Positions 18,682 to 27,434 of a stretch of DNA of 64,000 bases are shown piece after piece (the first letter of the stretch is position 1; every line of letters starts with the position of its first letter). The stretch is from Ambrosia x helenae (lineage: Eukaryota > Streptophyta > Magnoliopsida > Asterales > Asteraceae): assembly GCA_030844895.1 (NCBI GenBank), contig JAUTDX010000761.1, forward strand, positions 44,452 through 108,451, given 5' to 3'. Below the pieces are notes generated by a model, which worked only from the letters and a program-made list of their open reading frames with translations, did no database searches and had not been told where the DNA came from. The position numbers and the translations under genes are program-made.

Positions 18682-19262
18682 TATTTTTAATCATGTAGCA
18701 CATCAAAATTTTAAATTAAAAAAAATAGCAATACTATAGTCAAATTAAAGATAATAAAATGCTCATAATTATGATGAAATTTTTTTTTATAAAAGTATCA
18801 ACGTATGCAAAAATATGACTATTTAAAAACCATAGAGGATAATTTACTTAAAATAAGAAAAAGAAATTAAGCTATAATTTAAATAAACAAAAATTGAGTA
18901 AAGTTTAAGGGATTAAATTTTAACTAAGATAAGGTATTAAAGTGTAAAAATGTTTGAATGACTATTTAACCCTCATTTTAAGGTTATTAATGAAAATAAA
19001 GTTCTTAATTTTCGGGTATCTTAAACTATCATGCATTATAATATAGTATAGATATATTTAACGCTTAAAAATGAGTCTTAGCGGTATTCCTGAATCCACA
19101 CGACAAAATGTCATCTGTCATGAGTTTTACTATAAATTGGTGACGGGTGGATCAGTAGTGCTTCCTGTCAGCGGCGAAACTTGAAAAAAAATAGTATTTG
19201 GGCCGAAAATCACGATACTCAATTTTTTCCCATCAGTGGGCGCCAAAAGATCAAGTAGGTGG

Positions 19263-19760
19263 TGTTAGATATTTTAGTGTAATTGGATTTTGATTGTTTA
19301 CCAGTATTTTCATAATAAGACATCATATAGGTCTAGAGGTGCGGAGTGCACACCTATTTGAATTTATTATGAACTTAGGGGCGAAGCTCGCCCCTAAGGG
19401 ACAGGGGTCCGGGGGCAGCGCCCCTGGGAGCAGGGTCCAAGGGGCAGAGCCTAAAAGGCAATTGTGAAACCTTGAAAATTATTTTCGGAATTAGAGGGAC
19501 TACATTTGGCAATTGTGAAACCTTGAAAATAATTGCCTAAAAGGCAGTTAATGGGCCAAAAATCCATTAACGAATTTGATAATCTCCTTAGTCAGATTCT
19601 CTGGTTCTTGTCTCAAATATACACATCAATCTCTAATTGAACCCGATTGAATATTTCGATTGAACCGTCAAATTGATTCAATCTGAAAGCAACTACGTGC
19701 CTTCAGAGATTTTGGTTATCTGGTTGTTTTGTTTGTTATTGCTGTAAATCCCTAATAGGT
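19263..19760 (+). mobile_element. LTR-like fragment, Ty1-copia style
   Basis: The stretch starts TGTTAGATATTTTAGTGTAA, which resembles copia LTR starts. It contains the GC-rich self-complementary block at 19377-19445 (CCCCTAAGGGACAGGGG, CAGCGCCCCTGGG) seen in many plant LTRs, then a leader-like segment. A near-repeat (GGCAATTGTGAAACCTTGAAAAT) occurs at 19457 and 19508. No primer-binding site or second LTR is seen, so it is a solo or truncated LTR with uncertain right end. Confidence 0.4.
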
Positions 19761-20906
19761 CGGTGTCGGACTCAATTTATATAAAAATTATCTATGAAAA
19801 TCGCAAACTACCATCACTGAGCCAACAACGGTCGGGGTCGGGGCACCCCCTTGCGCCACTGTTTCCTGTGATTGCAAACGTGAGTAACATTTTTCCTATT
19901 GGTGTAACGGATGGTCGGACCTTGTTGGACGTTCAAGACACATAACTACATAGGTTACCTTCTACATACCTTCGTAATTTATTTATATTAGAATGGTGAC
20001 CGCGCGATGCAACAGGGATCACAAACATTTCCTAAAGTGTGCATAGTTCGGTCTAGTTCAGTTACTAGCCTTAACCAACATTATAACTAAATTCATCAGT
20101 TAGGTGATCTTATTAAGCAATGGTTAATTAGCTTGATTTATTTGGTTAGATTGTCTGTTTTTGGTTCAGTTCATTTAATTTTGGTTAATAACTAAAACCA
20201 AACTCTATGGTTTGTTTAATAACATCGGGTTTTCTGTTTTCTTTTCCATTATTCCAATCGGACGTCTATTTCGTGTTAATGTCTCCTGCTCATTCATCTA
20301 AGCCATCGTGTGTGGCCAAGGCTGAGAAGATTAAATTGAACGACATAGGAGGTAAAAGGTTGGGTAGAGAATAGTTGAGATGTTTAGTTCCTAATCGGCT
20401 TTTGTTTTTCCAAATTCAGGTAACTTTCTGAAATTGTCATTAACAACAGCGAAAATGAAACCCGGTGTTTAACCAATTCAGAGACGCTGCTTCATCACGT
20501 AAGATTTTTGTAATTGTTGGATTTTAATGTTGAATGTTCGAAACATATTAGTTTTACCCCTAAAAGCTAATTGACGTTATTTGTGTTCGGTGAATTGATT
20601 TATGTGCGTTTATTGAATTAGTGTTAACATATATGGGAAGAACAGTGATAAGCTTGATGCTACTAGGTCGAATCATTCGGTGACAGAGCAACGTTAAAGG
20701 AGCAAGATCAATACTGAAAGGTATGTGTTTTATAACATTCACCATTTTTATATTTAGTTTTTTATTTTGTGGTTTATTATTAAAACACCCACTTTCAACC
20801 ACCCAACATCTTATCTACAAGGAAAAGGAGGTTTGTGGACTATTGAACTTATATACTTAGATCTCAGTGAGTATATTTTATTATTAATATTGAGTAATAT
20901 TTGTAG
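19761..20906. other. Repeat-derived interval left of the gene fragments
   Basis: At 19992-20020 the sequence GTGACCGCGCGATGCAACAGGGATCAC can fold into an imperfect hairpin and resembles a repeat piece near 17735. The rest is AT-rich with AACCAAA/GGTTAA words. No coding region is supported. Confidence 0.35.
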
Positions 20907-21009
20907 TACGGGCCGAGGTTGGAGATTTTGTCGAGTATGATTTTAGCAATGAGGATAAAGATTGGCTAAAAAAGTTTAACAAAGAAAGGATGGTCCTTCC
21001 AACTGAAAA
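20907..21009 (+). pseudogene. Enhancer of polycomb-like exon fragment
   Basis: In frame from 20909 the translation includes RAEVGDFVEYD and then NEDKDWLKKFNKER. This matches the conserved core of plant Enhancer-of-polycomb-like proteins (family pattern RAEVGDFVEYDxDNEDEDW), chromatin proteins of the NuA4 acetyltransferase complex. Splice sites at both edges look intact (TTGTAG| before it, GAAAA|GTAGGC after it). No other exon of such a gene is seen within several kb, so this is a gene fragment rather than a gene. It lies about 530 bp from a HIPL fragment, which suggests capture by a transposon or repeated rearrangement. Confidence 0.65.
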
Positions 21010-21529
21010 GTAGGCCTTTCTTGTCCTACAAATTGAAATTTTGATGTCCACTGGTACCCAAAATTACCTGGTCATATCAACATCTTCATTTGATCGGAAC
21101 ATTGGATCTATAATATCTTAATGGACCATTATTTGTTTATTTATAACAGGCCAAGTGCCCTTAAAGTCTAAATAATTTGCGGAAAGGTTTCTTCTCTTTA
21201 TCTAGCAGTTTTGGTTTCAAACTAGGACGTGGCAAGTTTGTTTTATGAATTTTTGATGGTTTGTTTAATTAGTTTTTAATTAGTTTATTACGGTAACTTG
21301 ATTTATCATTTCTGCAATTATGAGTTGAAAGAGATTCATGGCGTTGATGCACCCCCCCGGTAGTTTTAACATTTATTGTTTGAATTTACAAGTAAATTGA
21401 TTCAATTACTTTGAAAGCATTTTATGTACTTTTCTGAATCTAAAAAATATTAGGTTTTTTAGATAAAAAATCATCAGTTGTTTTAACTTTACTTCAAACA
21501 ACTGATATCTAGAACAAAAAGGGAACCTA

Positions 21530-21762
21530 AAAGGGTGAGGAGGATATGACGATAGGGCTTTCATTCACAAATAATCATGGTGGTCAGATTCTTTTTGGCC
21601 CTGATGATGGGTATCTTTATATAATGTTGGGTAATTGTGGTGACAAAAATTGTCCTTCAGGTTTGCTAAAAAAATAAATAAAATCTTTTATTTGAAAGAT
21701 CATTTAGGGTGGATGTCAATACAACTCTTAGTAAGTATTAACTTTAAAGCCTTTGCTAGTTT
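21530..21762 (+). pseudogene. Hedgehog-interacting-protein-like (HIPL) exon fragment, frameshifted
   Basis: One frame from 21551 gives GLSFTNNHGGQILFGPDDGY followed by LYIMLG. This is the hallmark of the six-bladed sugar-dehydrogenase-like domain of plant HIPL1/HIPL2 secreted proteins (typically NHGGQILFGPEDGYLY). Just upstream VRRI lies in a different frame, implying a 1-base loss. Downstream KSFI, a stop, KII and RVDVN follow in shifted frames where HIPL has KKSLLGKIxRxDVD. At least two frameshifts and one stop make this a dead fragment. No flanking HIPL exons are seen. Confidence 0.7.
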
Positions 21763-22149
21763 TGCCTTTTGAATAATAATCAAAACAAATTTTAGTAAAG
21801 CAAATAATTACAATAAATAGCACGAAAGATGCCACAGGCATAAGGTGTATGACATTATTTAGACTGCGCATCCGTAGTCAGAATACTTATAATCAAGTAT
21901 AACCAGTCTTAAAGCCACCATCACATTTCAAACCTTAACACGCCTTAAAAGCACTGGGTATAACCCGAAAAAAGCCCAAATCTGCGAATGGGGGAAAGAC
22001 ATAGGGTTTTCATTCTCAAGCACGCCTAATAATTACTTGTATCATGTCACATGGATAGATGATGCGCGGTTGAAAAGCCTTAAGTTCTATTGCTTAAGTT
22101 TGAGTTTTTGATGTGCATTTGAGTTCCGAATGATCTACTTTGATATGAT

Positions 22150-23240
22150 TTATGTTTTACAATACTTGATATGTTTAAAGTGCATTTCGGGAGTTAAATG
22201 ATGCATTGGATTAAAGCTAGGAGGAACCGGGTGCAAGAAACGAGCAACCGGGAGCAAAGAACGAAGATTGGATGTGTTTTTTAGAATGCATATCGAATGG
22301 AAATGAAGATATTTGTGGATAACATGAAAGAGGACTGAAAAACAAAGACGTGGCCGCGAAAACGAAGTTGAAACAAAAAAGTTATAAAGAAAACAAGAAA
22401 GCCGAAATTTAACCGTCAGGTTTGGCGTCGGCAACGCCAAAACTGGCATCGGCGATGCCACTCGTGTCAGAAAACACCAAAAAATGGTGTTCTCCAGCAA
22501 AAAACAGCGTAGGGGAACTGAAGGTGGCGTCGGCGACGCCAGAGACTGGGTCAAACCCATTTTTGACGAATTTTAATGGATTTTCATGGCACCTTTGACC
22601 TTTGACTCGATTTTGAACCATTATAAACAAAATTTTGACATCAAAATCAACAATCTTTTCCATTATTCAATTCCATCATTCTATATTACTTACAAACATT
22701 CAAAATTATTCAAATCTCCAACTTTTGACGATTCAAGACCCATTTGAAGACGTGAAGAGTTCCATGGCCATGAGTGGCTAATTCCTTGCATCAATCCCGG
22801 GTGTAGACAATTGAGGTCCTAGGGTTTATAACAATTGGGTATTTCTAAACTTTTATGTGTGATTGTGTATTTGAACAATTGTTTTGAATGCTTTAATTTT
22901 GTGTTGAATTCACTTTTGTTAATTGTTCTTGTGCCAATTTCAAGTGAAATGAATATAGTTATATACTTTAACATGAAATTAGGATTGTATGTTCTAGAGT
23001 AACAAAGTATATTATTGTCCATCTTTTGATGTTGATGATTTTTGATACCTAAGTCTATTAAACAATCAATCCGTAAACACCAATTGCATTTGAGTTATTT
23101 GACTCGTTTGTTAAACCTTGGACTTTAACGGTTGAACCCGGGTGTGATATTTTCTTATTCATATTATTGTTACATTTTTTATCAGTTTCATTATTGTTAA
23201 ACAATTTCAATCAACTTCTTGAATCATTCTTTGATTTACA
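22150..23240. repeat. Decayed LTR-retrotransposon-like region with GGCGTCGGCGACGCC repeats
   Basis: Three copies of a near-palindrome occur: TGGCGTCGGCAACGCCA (about 22422), TGGCATCGGCGATGCCA (about 22443) and TGGCGTCGGCGACGCCA (about 22524). The composition and a leader-like tail (GGGTTTATAACAATTGGG) suggest the non-coding part of a large LTR element, probably gypsy type. ORFs across it (22150-22663, minus) encode only the repeat and are not considered genes. Confidence 0.4.
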
Positions 23241-23522
23241 ATCTCAAATCAATTTCTTAAATGAACAAATTGCATCTGCATAATTAACTTAGATACTTCA
23301 TAAAGTAACATTTTCCAATCAACTAAACAACATTCACTAATCACAAACTCTTCATGGCTCGACACCATTATTGCCACTACTACATAGTTAGAGGTAATTA
23401 TGACTTTATAAATACTATTTTTGACCGGACCACGACATCCGATCAATACACAACATCAACTCAAACGTTTGTCACACGTCGTTTGATTCCATCATAACCT
23501 ACTTGATTAGACAATATCCTAT

Positions 23523-23912
23523 ACATGACAATGAGTTTTTTTTCTAGTCTAGCACCATCATCTCAATCATGATACTAGATTGGGGTGACATGACGAGGCA
23601 TGTCTGAGCTCGGTCAAACCGATTAACACCCGATATTATTTATATTATTTTCATACTGACATATTATTTATTACTAACCCAATAGTGAGACCAAAACGCA
23701 GTGTAGCTTTTATTTCCTCTACATGACAATGAGTTTTTTTTCTAGTCTAGCACCATCATCGCAATCATGATACTAGATTGGAGGGACATGACGAGGTATG
23801 TGTGAGCTTGGTCAAACCGGACAACAACCGATATTATTTATATTATTTTCATACTATATATTATTTATTACTAACCCAATAGCGAGGCCAAAATGCAATG
23901 TAGCTTGTATTA
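23523..23912. repeat. 198-bp tandem duplication
   Basis: Two head-to-tail copies: 23523-23720 and 23721-23912. Both start ACATGACAATGAG and share TCTAGTCTAGCACCATCATC and GATATTATTTATATTATTTT. They differ by scattered substitutions and a small deletion in the second copy. No coding potential. Confidence 0.85.
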
Positions 23913-24135
23913 AGCTTACTGGGCTGAGGAGGTAACCCTCTAACTAGGCTTGGTGCCAATGGGCTTTGTGCCCATTAGGTTAGAGGTCCGTGATGGTGGC
24001 CCACAAGTTCCCTATTTAAGAAGTTCACCTCTAACCCTAGGGAATATTTTGGAACCCTACCACACTTTTTGTGTCTCTAATGGGAGGAAACTCCTGGCAG
24101 TCGCCTCCATCCCTATTTCTCTCCCTTTTTCTCTT
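23913..24135 (+). other. LTR-leader-like segment before the 605-bp repeat
   Basis: The sequence has the style of an LTR promoter/leader (CCTATTTAAGAAG TATA-like box at about 24013, then CTCTAACCCTAGGG). The plus-strand ORF over it (23950-24219) has no recognisable protein and is probably chance. Confidence 0.3.
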
Positions 24136-24230
24136 ATTGCAAATATGGATCTTGAGGACGGAGAAGACGAGGTTTGGTACCGTTCACCTTCATCATCGCT
24201 TAAATATATACCTGTATAGGTACATGTTTC

Positions 24231-24630
24231 TTCATGGGTATACCGGGTTACCTTTATAAAAGATATTTATTAGAGCTTCTGTAGTTGTGTCCTTTTTCGA
24301 AATATATCGTTAAACTTTCAATCCAATATTTCTTCCCTTTTAATTTTTTAGAAGTTATGGTGCACATACGAAGAAATTACTGATCTTGTATGTTATGAAA
24401 CCCATATCTTCTGTCAACTAGACACTCTCCAACTGAGGCTATATTTCGACAACGTATATTTAATAATGTTTGGGGGGAAGAGAACAAGATTCTATTTGTT
24501 CGGGTTCTGATCACGATAAATCATGGTAACCATATGTGTTGATGCGTACGTAACGCAGTAGGGTGTGTCCTCCTGATGCCACACATCTTTAAAAATGTGA
24601 CAAATCGTGCACTCAAATCCCGCACGCACA
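24231..24630 (-). pseudogene. Papain-like cysteine peptidase exon fragment, copy 1 (broken)
   Basis: After a TTTTTGTAG| acceptor, the minus strand encodes DVWHQEDTPYCVTYASTHMV. The Gln-x5-Cys spacing (Q..TPYC) equals the oxyanion Gln and catalytic Cys of papain (Q19/C25). The frame ends at a stop soon after QNPNK, where copy 2 continues, because bases are missing. Further sequence is clearly homologous to copy 2 but shifted. The right boundary is the acceptor; the left is set by homology. Confidence 0.5.
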
Positions 24631-24836
24631 CTACAAAAACCAAAAGTCTGGATTTAAGGTAAAAAAGATTTCATATTATTGAACTCACTAGTTAATTGGT
24701 TCGGTTAAAACAAAGATTGAATTCTAAGTAAAAAAATATTATTGCAAATCTGGATCTTGAGGACAGAGAAGACGAGGTTTGGTACCGTTCACCTTCATCA
24801 TCGCTTAAATATATACATGTATAGGTACATGTTTCT

Positions 24837-25236
24837 TTATGGGTACACCGAGTTACCTTTATAAAAGTTATTTATTAGAGCTTTTGTAATCGTGTCCTTT
24901 TCGAAATATGTCGTTAAACTTTCAATCCGATATTTCTTCCCTTTTAATTTTTTAGAGGTTATGGTGCGCATACGAAGAAATTGCTGATCTTGTATGTTAT
25001 GAAGCCCATATCTTCTGTCAACTAGAAACTCTCCAACGGAGGCTATATTTCGACAACGTAAATTTAACAATGTTTGGAGGAAGAGAACAAGATTCTGATA
25101 TTTGTCCGGATTCTGATCACAATAAATCATGGTAACCATATGTGTTGTTGCGTACGCAACGCAGTAGGGTGTGTCCTCCTGATGCCACACATCTTTATAA
25201 ATGTGACCAATCGTGCACTCAAATCCCGCACGCACA
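24837..25236 (-). pseudogene. Papain-like cysteine peptidase exon fragment, copy 2 (open)
   Basis: After a TTTTTGCAG| acceptor at 25237 the frame stays open for about 132 codons: HQEDTPYCVAYATTHMVTMI with Gln-x5-Cys at papain spacing, then ASVGEFLVDRRYG. Papain-fold enzymes need a downstream His and Asn, and neither is recognisable here, so this is at best one exon of a plant C1A-like protein. No partner exons are seen on either side. The assignment rests on the motif and is tentative. The open frame compared with copy 1 may be chance or recent origin. Confidence 0.45.
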
Positions 25237-25345
25237 CTGCAAAAACCAAAAGTCTGGATTTAAGGTAAAAAGGATTTCATATTATTGAACTCACTAGTTA
25301 GTTGGTTCGGTTAAAACAAAGATCGAATTCTAAGTAAAAAATACT

Positions 25346-25779
25346 GGTGCTATTAGTGGTCAAAGTAAAAACTGCAGCTTTGGAGAGAAGAAATAGCATT
25401 TGGTATGTTGTGAATGGAAGTAACAAGGTTTATGTCAAGATTAAGGAAAGTCAAAGGCTTCATATTATGTTGATATTGCTATTTGGGAATGTAACGTTTC
25501 GTATTTTCATTGTATTTTGTTATTTTGTAATTCATAATTCAATTTCAATCATTGTAAATCCAAGACTTTGATCATGGTGGAAATCGTATTTTTATCATAC
25601 TTACACAATATCTAATCAACCACAAATATGCGTTTTTATACCACATCGAACCATACTTTAAGTCTATAATCACTTCGGAATATGATCATACATTTTTAAT
25701 CGTTATACATACTTGCATACACTTTGTATTCATAATTATGAGTTTTTAACATAAAATAATAAGGAGATCAAACTCTAGG
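25346..25779. other. Spacer, nothing recognised
   Basis: AT-rich sequence. A short plus-strand ORF (25347-25571) contains no recognisable domain. Confidence 0.4.
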
Positions 25780-27434
25780 GGTTAAATTGAAAATACTAAT
25801 TAACTCCCAACCACCTCCTAACTCCTAACCCCTAACCACCTTCTTTAATACCCCAACCCCCATCCTCCTTATAAATACCAACCTCCACCACCTCCTAAAC
25901 ACTTCCCACACTCTCTAATCACTCACAAATCTCTATAATCTTCAAGAATATCAAGCAAATTTTCTGCTCAAAATTAGTGAGTTCTAAAGCTTTAATCTTC
26001 ACTTTTCTTCCACTTTCTTCACTCCTCCTCTTCTTCTAACCCCTTGGGGAAACCTCTAGGACCTTGCTCGTGTTTGCTAAGGCAAATAAACATGAGTGGG
26101 ACACCAATTTGAGGCCTCAAAGGTGGTTATCTTCTATTGTTTTTTTATGCACTAGGATGTTAGTTGTAGTGATACCAACCGAGTTCACAACAACTTAATG
26201 TTGGATGGACTTGTGTTATGGTTAATGGTTGAGAAATAAAACCCAAGGCTCATCCTAACTAAGTCACCATACTCTACTTTAACTTCCTAGTTGTATTATG
26301 TAATACTAATATATACTTTCAAAACCTTCATTCTACAACTATTAATCTAATAAGTTGGAAGGTTCGTGGATACATCCTTACCTTACCAAACTCTTGACAC
26401 TTCTTGTAATTCGGATTTATTCCATACAAGAATGGGAAAATCCCTTGTCTAAGACCCATGCTTGATCCATAAGCAAAGTGGTCATGACACGAAACTCTTT
26501 AAGATGGATTCACATTCCTAACTTAACTTTCACCACCTGAATCACCTTCATGGTGGTTTTGTGCTTGGTTACTAACTCTAACTCTTGACCATCTGAATCA
26601 CCTTCATGGTGGTTTGTGTTTTGGTTCGTCTTAAAGGCAATGCATGACTTCCTTGAACTTATCAATCATTCCTCCGAATCTAAAATCCATTGCTTTTCAA
26701 CTCTAGAATAACCGGAGCTAAATCTCTTCCTCCCAAGACTCTTAACGGAATCTAACCAAACGCACCCTAAGGTGAGTTCATACTTGTCCCCTTTTTCTCT
26801 TTATCACTTTTGGGGCTCAACATGTATCATATGCAAATACACTAAATGCTTTCATACACACATGCTCAATCTATCAAACATGCCCATATGCCATTTCCAT
26901 GCTAGAAATCAAATTCAAGATACAAAAGCCTTAGCATACAACCCGCCTTAACATGTATAGCGCTATAGGAGTAGCACACCGCCCTCTTTGGGTCATTGTT
27001 AAGTTTTAACGGCCTAACACGACAGTGTTAGGATATGCAGTGGTAACAAGGGATTGATTATGCCTTTTGTATGATTTTGTATGTGCAAACTATAGCATGA
27101 TGATTCGAGTAAAACATTTATTATTATGTATGTATTCAAAAACTAGTATGCTCACCAATGCTTTATGTGTTAACAAGATATTTTATACATGTTGCAGGAA
27201 ATGTTTTATGTGTTGATTCAAGAAACTCATTAGGGTGGACTTAGATATTCACGCCTTAAATTTTGTTTATTATGTATGTTGTAATTTCTATTTGAACAAT
27301 ATGTACTACTTTGCCCTTATGTTATGAAATGAAATCTATTTTAATATATTGTCACAATTTAGTGTTATGAAGTCTTTGTACAATCTATCACAAGTCACAC
27401 CTCGATATATTCCCTCATCGGTTGGGGTGTGATA
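25780..27434 (+). mobile_element. Gypsy-type solo or truncated LTR
   Basis: The stretch runs from a CCACCTCCTAACTCCTAACC-rich leader through a splice-like GGTGAGTTCATACTTGTCCC segment to a terminus GGTTGGGGTGTGATA. The GTGAGTTC...CCCCTTTTTCT stretch (about 26772) has a clear counterpart in the LTR of the element in LHCB1 (about 44921), so both are LTRs of related gypsy-type elements. An imperfect direct repeat, CACCTGAATCACCTTCATGGTGG, occurs at about 26534 and 26590. The left end and target duplication are not resolved. Confidence 0.45.

Larger units (their letters stand above)
24136..25345. repeat. 605-bp tandem duplication carrying a peptidase exon
   Basis: Copy 1 is 24136-24740 and copy 2 is 24741-25345; both begin ATTGCAAAT(A/C)TGGATCTTGAG and end GAATTCTAAGTAAAAAA. 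They match closely, with scattered substitutions and small indels. Each contains the same minus-strand papain-like exon (listed separately). A two-copy head-to-tail arrangement points to local unequal exchange rather than transposition. Confidence 0.9.

Noticed and set aside
22420..22545. CRISPR-like array
   Set aside because: Only three imperfect palindromes with unequal spacing in a plant nuclear context; not a CRISPR array.
22409..22663. ORF with repeating GVADA-type residues
   Set aside because: The repeat comes from the GGCGTCGGCGACGCC words. No start context or known domain; the region looks like LTR.
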